NCBI GenBank assembly: GCA_049282265.1
Contig: JBAPTR010000162.1
Coordinates: forward strand, 68,236-132,235
DNA: 64,000 nt
DNA from: CAYUCJ01 sp049282265
Lineage (GTDB): Bacteria > Desulfobacterota > DSM-4660 > Desulfatiglandales > Desulfatiglandaceae
Direction: 5' to 3'
Shown: one piece after another, positions 33,063 through 41,322 of the stretch
Layout of the letters: every line of letters starts with the position of its first letter
Numbering within the stretch: the stretch's first letter is position 1
Program-made: the position numbers and the translations under genes
The notes under the pieces: generated by a model
Databases searched by the model: none
Told to the model about the DNA's origin: nothing
What the model saw: the letters and a program-made list of their open reading frames with translations, nothing else

Positions 33063-33995
33063 GTGGAATACTACCTTCAGCAATTGCCCCAACAGCTCAT
33101 GAACGGCCTCACATTGGGTGGTGTCTATGCCCTTATCGCCATAGGTTACACCATGGTGTACGGCATCCTTTTCATGCTGAATTTCGCCCATGGCGAAATC
33201 TATATGATCGGGGGCTTTGCCGGCTGGTGGGTCCTGCATCTCCTGAGCGTCAACAACCAACCGGTCATGAACGCCGCCCTGATCATATCACTAATGATTA
33301 TCATAGCGATGGCCGTTTCCGGCCTGCTCGGCATTTTGGTGGAGAGATTCGCCTATCGTCCCCTCAGGCAGGCACCCCGCATCAATCTACTTCTCAGTGC
33401 CCTCGGCGTTTCCATATTTCTGCAGAACCTGATACTGAACTTTCAAGGGGCAAGGCCTCGTTTTTTTCATGTTACATCCCTCGTCCCCGAAAATATCCGG
33501 ATCATTGAAATGGGAAGTGTTGTTTTTTCTTTCATGAGGGTACTTGTCATTGTCATTTCATTCCTTCTCATGGGCCTCCTGACCTATATGATAAACAAGA
33601 CAAAAACAGGCAAGGCCATGAGGGCAACGGCACAGGACATAGAGGCCGCAACCTTTATGGGCATCGATACGGATCGAATTATTGTCTATGTATTCCTGAT
33701 TGGCTCGGCACTTGGGGGTGCTGCGGGAACCCTTGTCGGCCTGCTCTTCACGCAGGTAGACTATTATGTGGGATTCCAAGCCGGTCTGAAGGGGTTTACC
33801 GCCGCAGTCCTCGGGGGCATTGGAAATATTTCAGGTGCAATGCTGGGAGGCATTATTCTCGGTTTGACCGAGGCCCTGGCAACCACCTTCTTCCCAGCGG
33901 CCTATAAGGATGTCATTGCCTTCGCCATCCTCATCATTGTCCTCATCTTCAGGCCGTGGGGATTGATGGGAGAAAAAATCCCTGAGAAAGTTTGA
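33063..33995 (+). CDS. livH: Liv-type ABC transporter permease
   Basis: 310 residues, multi-pass membrane protein of the LivH family, with typical start (QLMNGLTLGGVYALIAIGYTMVYGIL), central motif AMRATAQDIEAATFMGID and end GLMGEKIPEKV. It begins after the livK terminator. ATG choice at 33063 has only weak ribosome-binding sequence (TTTTCTTCGTGG) but is the standard family start; GTG is the codon used (GTGGAATAC). Confidence 0.92.
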   Translation: MEYYLQQLPQQLMNGLTLGGVYALIAIGYTMVYGILFMLNFAHGEIYMIGGFAGWWVLHLLSVNNQPVMNAALIISLMIIIAMAVSGLLGILVERFAYRPLRQAPRINLLLSALGVSIFLQNLILNFQGARPRFFHVTSLVPENIRIIEMGSVVFSFMRVLVIVISFLLMGLLTYMINKTKTGKAMRATAQDIEAATFMGIDTDRIIVYVFLIGSALGGAAGTLVGLLFTQVDYYVGFQAGLKGFTAAVLGGIGNISGAMLGGIILGLTEALATTFFPAAYKDVIAFAILIIVLIFRPWGLMGEKIPEKV

Positions 33996-34307
33996 TGATA
34001 CCCAACGAAATCGTCTCATTCACCGGCGCTCAGGGGGAGAATCTGAAGCTCTTTTTCGGACACTTTCTCATAGTGCACTTGGCATCCAACTCCGGCATGG
34101 ACGGCTATTTGGGGTATACGCCTCCGGAGGCCTTGGCGCTCTCTAACAGCTACTTTTTTCCCCAAATCGGCGTCCATCCCCTCCGGGGTGTTTAGAAAGG
34201 GGCTGAAAAAGGGTGTCAGGTTCTTATCCACTTTGTTGCTTATAGGCTGCCGCTTGCGGCATAAACCAGCTTTTACCATTCCATCAAGTTTTAAGGACGA
34301 AATATCT
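33996..34307. repeat. Insert of repeat-like sequence between livH and livM-livG
   Basis: 312 bases break an otherwise tight operon. They contain several palindromes: GCCTCCGGAGGC (34120-34131, perfect), CCCC-TCC-GGGG (near 34178), and TGCCGC-TT-GCGGCA (34248-34261). Open readings on both strands exist but have no ribosome-binding site or family look. The stretch resembles a dispersed repeat or MITE remnant that inserted into the operon without stopping it. Confidence 0.45.
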
Positions 34308-36164
34308 GTGGCTTGGGAAACGGGCGGGAAAAATAGACTCATAATCTACACAAGCATCCTTGTTGTACTGGCTGTCTTGCCGTATCTCATGCCCAGCGGT
34401 TACTGGCTGAGAATCTACGGAATCACAGGGATCTATGTTATGCTCTCCCTGGGTCTGAATGTGGTGGCAGGGTTCGCCGGGCTCCTGGATCTCGCTTACG
34501 TAGCCTTTTTCGGCATAGGCGGTTACACCTTCGCCCTTCTGTCCTCCGCCCAGTTCAATATTCATCTGCCCTTTCTGCTTGTATTGCCCCTCGCTGCTGT
34601 TGTAACCATGGGTTTTGGCTTCGCCCTCGGAGCCACCAGCATCCGACTGCGGGGTGACTACCTTGCCATAGTCACATTGGCCTTTGCCCAGATTTTCAAA
34701 CTCATGTTGATCAACCTCGACCAGCCCGTGGATATAACCGGAGGCGTCAACGGGATCTATGGTTTTGATGCCATCAACATCCTTGGAGTCAGGATTGTCT
34801 CTCCTGAGGCCTATGCCTACCTTATCTGGTTTTCGGCACTCGTGGTCATCGTCGGATGCCTTCGCCTGAAAAACTCACGGTACGGCAGGGGCTGGAACGC
34901 CATTAGAGAGGATGAGCTTGCGGCGCGAGTATTGGGCGTCAACGCCACCTTGATGAAACTCAAGGCCTTTGCCGGAGGGGCATTCATTGCCGGGGGAACG
35001 GGCGCCCTCTTCGCGTCTTTTCAGGACTCCGTCTTTCCGAACAATTTTGATTTTCAACAGCTCGTCATCATCTATTGCATGGTCATTCTGGGCGGACTTG
35101 GAAACATACCGGGCATTGTCCTTGGTGCTGTCCTCCTATCCGTCTTGCCGGAATTTCTCCGCGAGTATGGCGCCTATCGCATGATGTCCTACGGCCTCAT
35201 CCTCATCCTTCTGATGGCCCTGAGACCCCAGGGTCTCCTCGGTTCCATAGGTATCCTTACAAAAGCGAAAAAGCGACCAGACAAAGACGAGACAGGCGTC
35301 CTCAAGGCATCCACTGATCTCTACTATGAAGGTGCCCCGGAGACAACATCCAACGGGGCAGGTAAAAAGAAATTCTCTAAAGGAAGACGTGTTGTTCTGG
35401 CACTCAAAAGCGTGGCCATGAAGTTCGGTGGCGTTACGGCTGTCATCAACCTGGATTTCAATCTCTTTGAAAGGGAAATTCTGAGCATCATTGGCCCTAA
35501 CGGGGCTGGAAAATCAACGGTTTTCAACCTTATTTCAGGTATTTATAAACCCATTGAAGGTTCGATTACATACAATGGATCAGAAATTTCCGGGCTGAAA
35601 CCGCATCAGGTGCTAAAGGCGGGTATCGCAAGGACCTTCCAAAACCTGAGGTTGTTCAACAAAATGACCGTTCTTGATAACGCCAAGGTCGGTCAATTTC
35701 ATGGGACCAGATCCGGTCCCCTGTCGATCCTCTTCCATCTGCCCCGCTACAAAAGGGAGGAGGCCGAATCAGACAGACACGCCCGGGAAATACTTGAACT
35801 TTTTGGGAAAAGGCTTACTGGATATCGCCTTGATCAGGAGGCCATGTTTCTCTCTTATGCAAACAGGAGACGCCTTGAGATTGCCCGGGCCATTTCCACG
35901 AATGCAAGAGTCCTCATGCTGGATGAGCCTTCGGCAGGGATGAATCCACAGGAAACATCCGAAATTACTCAATTTATCAAGGAACTACGGGATGTCTACG
36001 GCTACACCATATTGTTGATCGAGCACAAACTAAACCTGGTAAGGACCATATCCGACAGGGTTATCGTACTGGACTACGGGAGAAAGATAGCCGAGGGAAG
36101 CTATGAAGCCGTCGCCAATAACGAACAGGTGATTGAAGCGTATCTGGGAAGGAAGGCCCGCTAG
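34308..36164 (+). CDS. Fused Liv-type permease and ATPase (LivM-LivG)
   Basis: 618 residues from the GTG at 34308, with AAGGA ten bases upstream; reading upstream continues in frame to 34188 but through the repeat-like insert. Residues about 1-320 are LivM (YVMLSLGLNVVAGFAGLLDLAYVAFFGIG, later FVILGGLGN-type motif as MVILGGLGNIPG). After a hydrophilic linker (about 320-355) comes LivG: Walker A GPNGAGKST, Q-loop ARTFQNLRLF, signature LSYANRRRLEIARA, Walker B VLMLDEPSAGMNPQE and H-loop IEHKL. Fusion of the two is known in some anaerobes but is not the common arrangement. It forms the second permease and one ATPase of the importer. Confidence 0.9.
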   Translation: MAWETGGKNRLIIYTSILVVLAVLPYLMPSGYWLRIYGITGIYVMLSLGLNVVAGFAGLLDLAYVAFFGIGGYTFALLSSAQFNIHLPFLLVLPLAAVVTMGFGFALGATSIRLRGDYLAIVTLAFAQIFKLMLINLDQPVDITGGVNGIYGFDAINILGVRIVSPEAYAYLIWFSALVVIVGCLRLKNSRYGRGWNAIREDELAARVLGVNATLMKLKAFAGGAFIAGGTGALFASFQDSVFPNNFDFQQLVIIYCMVILGGLGNIPGIVLGAVLLSVLPEFLREYGAYRMMSYGLILILLMALRPQGLLGSIGILTKAKKRPDKDETGVLKASTDLYYEGAPETTSNGAGKKKFSKGRRVVLALKSVAMKFGGVTAVINLDFNLFEREILSIIGPNGAGKSTVFNLISGIYKPIEGSITYNGSEISGLKPHQVLKAGIARTFQNLRLFNKMTVLDNAKVGQFHGTRSGPLSILFHLPRYKREEAESDRHAREILELFGKRLTGYRLDQEAMFLSYANRRRLEIARAISTNARVLMLDEPSAGMNPQETSEITQFIKELRDVYGYTILLIEHKLNLVRTISDRVIVLDYGRKIAEGSYEAVANNEQVIEAYLGRKAR

Positions 36165-36167
36165 TAC

Positions 36168-36893
36168 ATGATCAGCACGCCAATTCTTGAACTTGTTGAT
36201 GTGGATACCTACTATGGGAACATCCAGGTGCTCTATGGGATCAACATAGAGATCAATGGGGGGGAATTGGTCTGTCTGCTGGGAGGGAATGCATCCGGAA
36301 AATCCACGACGCTCAAGACCGTGCTCGGCGTATGCAAGATCAGGAAAGGTGCCCTGAAATTTAATGGCGAAAGGATCAACGGCGAATCCACGAAAAATAT
36401 CATTTCAAGGGGAGTGGCCATCGTCCCTGAAAACAGAAGAATCTTCCCAAGGATGACTGTTCTTGAAAACATGGAAATGGGCGCCTACCTCCGGACCGAC
36501 AGAGAAGAGGTCAAGAGGGATATTGAAAGGATGTTGACCCTTTTTCCCGCCTTGAAGGACAGACTCCTTAGCTTGGGGATCACATTGAGCGGAGGCGAAC
36601 AACAGATGCTGGCCATGGTGCGGGCACTCCTTTCCAATCCGAGCCTTCTTCTGATGGATGAACCCTCCATGGGCCTCGCACCTATTCTTGTGGATCAGCA
36701 ATTTGAACTTATCCAACAAGTAAACAGACGGGGAACGGCAGTTTTTGTAGTCGAACAGAACGCCAACATGGCCCTTTCCATTGCAGACCGCGGGTATGTC
36801 CTTCAGACCGGGGCCATCGTCCTGGCCGATACCGCCCAAAACCTGCTCAACAATGAAATGATGAAAAGGGCCTATCTCGGAGGAGAGGGTTAG
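36168..36893 (+). CDS. livF: Liv-type ABC transporter ATP-binding protein
   Basis: 241 residues, usual LivF size. Walker A GGNASGKST, signature LSGGEQQMLAMVRALL, Walker B LLMDEPSMGLAP and H-loop VEQNA are intact; the C-terminus ends MKRAYLGGEG. It starts three bases after the LivM-LivG stop and completes the importer. Confidence 0.93.
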   Translation: MISTPILELVDVDTYYGNIQVLYGINIEINGGELVCLLGGNASGKSTTLKTVLGVCKIRKGALKFNGERINGESTKNIISRGVAIVPENRRIFPRMTVLENMEMGAYLRTDREEVKRDIERMLTLFPALKDRLLSLGITLSGGEQQMLAMVRALLSNPSLLLMDEPSMGLAPILVDQQFELIQQVNRRGTAVFVVEQNANMALSIADRGYVLQTGAIVLADTAQNLLNNEMMKRAYLGGEG

Positions 36894-36902
36894 GGACTCA
36901 AC

Positions 36903-37355
36903 ATGGACATTCACAGGGAATCATTTATTTTTGGTATGATAACCGCCTTTGCGGAATGCCTGGCCAATGAAAGCAAAAGGGCGGCCTTTTCTCCTCCCTT
37001 CTATCCGGAGGACTATCCCATAATCAGGGCTGAGGCAGAGAGAATTGCCGAAGAGCAGTGTATCTCCCTATGGTATGAGAATAACCATGATATCCCCTCT
37101 TCCAAAAGAATCGTCTGGTTCGTCATGTTCAAATATCCGGAAGTACTCGATGAATACAGGCGGATCAGAAATGAGGGTCACAATCCTGCCTGGGATCTTG
37201 AACCATTCTCTTCGTTGCTCAGCTATGGGAATGTCTGGGGACGGGGTGCGGAAAAGGTCACTCCCGCCATGCGGGAGAAAATTTCCGGGAAAGTCATGCC
37301 CACCGTATCAAGGGTCCTTTTCAAGAACGGAGGCTGGCCCCCTGAAAGACCTTGA
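36903..37355 (+). CDS. Hypothetical protein, last gene of the Liv operon
   Basis: 150 residues, not recognised. It is hydrophilic, with a helical N-terminus (FIFGMITAFAECLANESKRAAF), the block RAEAERIAEEQCISLWYEN and a C-terminus MPTVSRVLFKNGGWPPERP. It lies nine bases after livF and ends at the hairpin that faces the racemase-like gene, so it belongs to the transporter-oxidoreductase operon. It could be a substrate-processing or regulatory protein, but nothing in the sequence shows which. Confidence 0.65.
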   Translation: MDIHRESFIFGMITAFAECLANESKRAAFSPPFYPEDYPIIRAEAERIAEEQCISLWYENNHDIPSSKRIVWFVMFKYPEVLDEYRRIRNEGHNPAWDLEPFSSLLSYGNVWGRGAEKVTPAMREKISGKVMPTVSRVLFKNGGWPPERP

Positions 37356-37362
37356 TACCATC

Positions 37363-37376
37363 ACCCTTAATAGGGT
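37363..37376. terminator. Small hairpin between convergent genes
   Basis: ACCCT-TAAT-AGGGT forms a 5-bp stem in the 20 bases separating the Liv operon from the convergent racemase-like gene. It is short and lacks a T-run, so terminator activity is uncertain. Confidence 0.35.
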
Positions 37377-38107
37377 TACTTCCCGATATAACGACTGGAA
37401 AAGGTTTTGAGCCGGTATCCTTCCGCAAAAAATTCAATAAGGCTTACAGCGTCGTATACCGGAACGCCCAGAAGCCTCTGGATATCGGACCGAAATGTGA
37501 TCAAGTTGGTGCATTCCAGGATAACGGCACCTATGGGCCTTCCGATAAACCGTTTTGCAACCTCCAGAACGCCTTTTTTCATCTCTTTCACATCCAGCTC
37601 ACTTCCACGCTCAATAACGACCCTCCGGAATTCCGAACACCCTTCCATGCCCTGTATGATTAATCGCTCTCTTCGGGCGCCTGCCGCCTTCAGATGTTCA
37701 TCTTTCAAGAGGCGCGTGTCCCCCGTTATGAGACCGATCTTTTTTTTATCGGGCAAGAAATTTCCGATAAGAGGGATAAGGTTCAGGGACGAGCCCAGAA
37801 AAGGGACATTTACGGCCTTTGATATCTCTTTCTGAAAAAGGGAAAACAGGCCGCAGTCGGCGGCTATAAAGGCAACACCTTCCTTTTCCAAATCCATTGC
37901 GGCCTTCACGATCAGCTGAAGATTGTCTTTTCGAATATCAACCAGATCCTGAAAAGGAAAACCCCTGATCACGGCATACCGGACAGGGAAAGGAAATGTC
38001 TCGGCATGACCGGGATCACCCGGGATCCTCGGAATCGTTGAATCCATCATCAAGATACCAACCAACTGTCCATAATTGGTCGTCCCCCCTGAGATGCAAC
38101 CTTCCAT
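37376..38107 (-). CDS. Aspartate/glutamate racemase superfamily protein
   Basis: 243 residues from the ATG at 38107, which has AAGGAGGG six bases upstream; a longer in-frame N-terminus to 38221 lacks such a site. The two family cysteines are seen in FIAADCGLF (near residue 85) and VILECTNLI (near 195), with the opening YGQLVGILMMDS. Homologues racemise Asp/Glu or hydantoins, or isomerise maleate. Its position opposite the Liv/AOR operon suggests a step on the imported compound, but an independent function cannot be excluded. Confidence 0.8.
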   Translation of the reverse strand: MEGCISGGTTNYGQLVGILMMDSTIPRIPGDPGHAETFPFPVRYAVIRGFPFQDLVDIRKDNLQLIVKAAMDLEKEGVAFIAADCGLFSLFQKEISKAVNVPFLGSSLNLIPLIGNFLPDKKKIGLITGDTRLLKDEHLKAAGARRERLIIQGMEGCSEFRRVVIERGSELDVKEMKKGVLEVAKRFIGRPIGAVILECTNLITFRSDIQRLLGVPVYDAVSLIEFFAEGYRLKTFSSRYIGK

Positions 38108-38325
38108 GGGAAACCCTCCTTCGGGGAATATAAATAGGATCAGAAAGCCACCCACGGCGGACCGTAGGACGGCTAATCTGAAAGCGTACTGATATATAGA
38201 CCTTGACCAAGACCCTGTCAATCATATATCACTCATTTAGGCGCAGGGATGTTTCATCTCGGATTTTCCTGTTTGCTCTAAATAATGCGATTTGAAAAAG
38301 ATAGGCGACTGCTTGAAAAATACTG

Positions 38326-38353
38326 TTGAGGTATTATTTTAAAGAGATATAAT
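38326..38353 (+). promoter_or_regulatory. Sigma70-like promoter of prfB
   Basis: TTGAGG (38326-38331) and a consensus TATAAT (38348-38353) are separated by 16 bases. Transcription would start near 38360, inside the repeat, about 80 bases before the prfB start codon. Confidence 0.6.
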
Positions 38354-38394
38354 AATGACTTCGTAAAAAATCATCATCGTGCCCATGGATGGCC
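38354..38394 (+). repeat. Two-hairpin repeat, copy 1
   Basis: ATGACTTCG... followed by TCATCATCGTGCCCATG and GGCC. The same order (ATGACTT, nine bases, TCATCATCGTGCCCATG, then GGGCC) recurs at 46735-46776. The two halves fold as ATGA/TCAT and GCC/GGC hairpins. This copy lies in the prfB leader. Confidence 0.55.
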
Positions 38395-38438
38395 AGGCAA
38401 ATCACGGACCAAGCCATCACCGAAGGAGAGCATACGCT

Positions 38439-39534
38439 ATGCAGGGAAACGTCTTAGGAACCATTGAGATTTTATTAGATCAACTCCAGGATCTGCGAGG
38501 TCATCTTTGACTTAGATCAAAAAAAGGAAGACCTCAAAGAACTTGAAAAGCTAATGGGTCGGACCGATTTCTGGCAGAGCGACCAAAACGAGGTGACGCG
38601 CATCAGTCAGGAACGGGCTTCTTTGAGTGAACATATTGAACGCTGGGAAAAATTCTACCAGGAGACGGAGGACGCCAAGATCTTCGCCGAAATGGCCCTG
38701 GAAGAAGAGGATGATTCAGCCCTCAGGGACGTGGAAAAAGACGTCACGCGGCTCCAGGAAGAGATAAAGGGGCTCGAGTTTCGATCCCTGCTGGGAGACC
38801 GGGACGACAGGCTCAATGCCATCCTGGCCATCAATGCCGGCGCCGGCGGCACGGAGGCCCAGGACTGGGTGGAAATGCTCTACAGGATGTATATCCGGTG
38901 GTGTGAAAGCAGGTCACTGAAAGTCCAGGTTATTGACCACCTTGAAGGAGACGAAGCCGGCATAAAGAGTGTCACCTTCACGGTGACCGGCCCATACGCC
39001 TACGGCTATCTGAAATCCGAGCACGGGATTCACCGCATGGTGCGTATTTCCCCCTTTGATGCGACCGGGAGGCGTCATACCTCCTTTGCGTCTGTCTCTG
39101 TCCTCCCCGAAGTGGACACGAACATTGAAGTCGACATTGATGAGAAGGACCTCCGGATCGATACCTACCGGGCCAGCGGTCCGGGCGGACAGCACGTCAA
39201 TAAGACCAGCTCGGCGGTCCGCATCACCCATTTTCCCACGGGAATCGTTGTCCAGTGTCAGAACGAAAAATCCCAGCATCGCAACAAGGACATGGCCATG
39301 AAGGTGCTCCGTTCCAGGCTGTACGAGCTGGAAAAAGGAAAACGGGAAGAAAAAAAGCACGCGTTGCACGACTCGCAGAAAGATATCGCCTGGGGAAGCC
39401 AGATCAGGTCCTATGTCTTTAATCCATACCGCATGGTGAAGGATCACCGGACCAACCTGGAAGTGGGAAGCGTGGAAAAAGTGATGGATGGAGGCATAGA
39501 CCCTTTTATCGACGCCTATCTCCGGATGCGCTAG
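38439..39534 (+). CDS. prfB: Peptide chain release factor 2, expressed by +1 programmed frameshift
   Basis: The first frame starts at ATG 38439 (AAGGAG 11 bases upstream), runs 23 codons and meets TGA at 38508-38510 in the context GAGG-TCAT-CTT-TGA-C. Skipping T38508 continues with GAC TTA GAT and gives a 364-residue RF2 (join 38439-38507 and 38509-39534), the normal size. The peptidyl-hydrolysis GGQ motif ([15 protein letters not shown]) and the stop-codon-recognising SPF ([12 protein letters not shown]) are present. RF2 ends translation at UGA and UAA; the in-frame UGA makes its synthesis depend on its own shortage. The minus-strand neighbour is separated by a terminator hairpin. Confidence 0.95.
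38497..38511 (+). promoter_or_regulatory. prfB recoding site
   Basis: GAGG (38497-38500) acts as internal Shine-Dalgarno, then TCAT and the slippery CTT TGA C. Layout matches the classical RF2 site, where spacing of three to four bases from the SD-like element to CTT promotes the +1 shift. Confidence 0.9.
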
Positions 39535-39535
39535 A

Positions 39536-39595
39536 GCCTGTCATGAAATAAGTGTTGCATTAAGGTGCTAATGTAATACCTATTTCATTGCAGGC
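39536..39595. terminator. Bidirectional terminator-like hairpin between prfB and amidase gene
   Basis: The inner stem pairs ATGAAATAAGTGTTGCATTA (39543-39562) with TAATGTAATACCTATTTCAT (39569-39588) over 20 positions, using three G.T pairs on the transcript, with a 6-base loop; an outer GCCTG/CAGGC extends it. It lies exactly between convergent genes. Confidence 0.7.
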
Positions 39596-39597
39596 CT

Positions 39598-41322
39598 TTA
39601 TCCTCCCTGATAAACTTGGTCAATGCTCTTGATATAGCTCTTGATGCCATCGGAGATACCTGCCGTTACCTTCGCCTGGTAGGTGTGAGTCACGAGTCGC
39701 TTCCGCTCCCGCGAATTTGTGATAAACCCCGTCTCCACCAGTATGGCGGGCATTTGCGCCCCTATCAGGACATAGAAAGGCGCCTGCTTGACACCCAGAC
39801 TCTTGATGGATCCGTAGCGGCCGTTCAGGTCCGACAAGACCCCATTTTCAACCCTATGTGCCAACCTGCTCGATTCGTGAATTTTGGTGTTCAACATGAG
39901 ATCGTTCAGTATCCGTTCAAGGTCGCTGATGCTCTTTTCAGAGGTGGCATTTTCCCTGGCCGCCAACATCACCGCATTTCTATCCGTCGCCATGTTCAGG
40001 AAATAGGTCTCGATGCCATGCACCCGGGGATTTCTGTGGGCATTGACGTGGAGTGAAATGAAGAGATCCGCCTTTTTCATATTGGCGATGGCCGTTCTTC
40101 GTTCAAGGGGGATGAAGACGTCCTTGTCTCTCGTCAGGTAAACCTTACAGCCGATCTCTTTCCTGATCCTGTCTGCCAGCTTTTTCGCCATGGCCAGGGT
40201 AATATCCTTTTCCCTTATCCGCCCACGGTAACAGCCGGGGTCTTTTCCACCGTGACCCGGATCTATGACGATTGTCTTTACATTAAGCCCAAGCTGTCGG
40301 GCCAGAGAGACGGCCTTGTCCGGCACCTTGGATTTCCTGATGCCCTTCCGAGCGTGCCGTTTGCCCGGCACGGCAGCGATCCCCGTGACGACCCCCTTTT
40401 CCTCTTGTTTCCTGACATCCACCACGATCCTGAAGGGGTCATAGAGTTGGAAGACATTGTAAGTTCCGATGCTGTTGATGTCCAGGACCACCCGGACCTT
40501 GGTCTTCCGGTACTGACCCGCCCTCACCCTTTCAAGGAGATCGCCTTTAATGGGAATGGAACTATCGATTTCCTTGCTTACACGCGCATTGTCAAGGTCC
40601 AGGTAGAGTCTTCCCGGCTGTTTGTTCCTACGGTCCCTCTTGAGCAGGTGGTAGCCGTATTTGATGGGGGCATTCGCGTCAACAACCACCCTCGTGTAAC
40701 TCTGGGTGGACCAGTGCCGTATGTCCGTGACCAATACCGGTCCGGACGGATCGCTGACGGGCTTCTCTTTCTCCCTGGCCTCCTCTTCCCTGCCGAGTTC
40801 GGCCCCAAGCTTTTCCACTCTGGCCCTGGCCTTCGCTCGCATATCTCCATCAGGAAATTTTATATCGACCTTCAGAAATTCCACGTAGGCCTGGGGCTTC
40901 TCCTTTTTCTGGCGATAATAAATCTCTCCGATCCTGAACTGGGCGTCGTCCGCCAGGCTGTTGGACTTGTAGGACTCAACCACCTTTCTGAAGAGTTCAA
41001 TGGACTTGTCAAGGTCCTGTGCCTGGCCGCTGTACCTGTAGAGTCTGCTGTAAAGGTCGGCCGCTTTGAAAAGAGCCCACGGAGCCTCCTCGGCGTTTGG
41101 GTATTTCGAGTAGATCCTCTGGTATTTCTCTATACAGCGAATCCAGTTATGGCGGTATTTTCTCTTGCTGGCGGACCCGAAAAGGGTCTTGCGGCTGCTA
41201 TCCGCCTGTTTCAGGAGACCGGCGGGCTTTCCCGTGGCCCCGTAAAGCATTGCGGTGGTGCCCACCAGGAGACTCAAGGTTAAGAATAACAGAAGGATAG
41301 TTCTGTGAGTCCGGGTTTTCAT
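39598..41322 (-). CDS. N-acetylmuramoyl-L-alanine amidase (AmiC-like) with helical-repeat and AMIN domains
   Basis: 574 residues from the ATG at 41322, which overlaps the mutS stop by ATGA. A signal anchor (TILLLFLTLSLLVGTT) is followed by a tetratricopeptide-like region (about 30-190), an AMIN domain (about 200-310) and an Amidase_3 catalytic domain at the C-terminus with zinc/catalytic motifs VIDPGHGGKDPG, ISLHVNAHRNPRVHGIETY and LVETGFITN. It should cleave the amide between MurNAc and the peptide in the periplasm during division or remodelling. The TPR-like part may bind an activator. It is the last gene of the MutS-LapAB run. Confidence 0.9.
   Translation of the reverse strand: MKTRTHRTILLLFLTLSLLVGTTAMLYGATGKPAGLLKQADSSRKTLFGSASKRKYRHNWIRCIEKYQRIYSKYPNAEEAPWALFKAADLYSRLYRYSGQAQDLDKSIELFRKVVESYKSNSLADDAQFRIGEIYYRQKKEKPQAYVEFLKVDIKFPDGDMRAKARARVEKLGAELGREEEAREKEKPVSDPSGPVLVTDIRHWSTQSYTRVVVDANAPIKYGYHLLKRDRRNKQPGRLYLDLDNARVSKEIDSSIPIKGDLLERVRAGQYRKTKVRVVLDINSIGTYNVFQLYDPFRIVVDVRKQEEKGVVTGIAAVPGKRHARKGIRKSKVPDKAVSLARQLGLNVKTIVIDPGHGGKDPGCYRGRIREKDITLAMAKKLADRIRKEIGCKVYLTRDKDVFIPLERRTAIANMKKADLFISLHVNAHRNPRVHGIETYFLNMATDRNAVMLAARENATSEKSISDLERILNDLMLNTKIHESSRLAHRVENGVLSDLNGRYGSIKSLGVKQAPFYVLIGAQMPAILVETGFITNSRERKRLVTHTYQAKVTAGISDGIKSYIKSIDQVYQGG

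Larger units (their letters stand above)
38222..38438 (+). other. prfB upstream region
   Basis: 217 bases with the promoter at 38326-38353, a two-hairpin repeat at 38354-38394 that would fall in the 5' leader, and AAGGAG at 38423-38428 before the prfB ATG. Confidence 0.5.

Noticed and set aside
33992..34195. 67-codon plus-strand reading overlapping the livH end
   Set aside because: Lies in the palindrome-rich insert, lacks a recognisable family and is more simply explained as repeat DNA.
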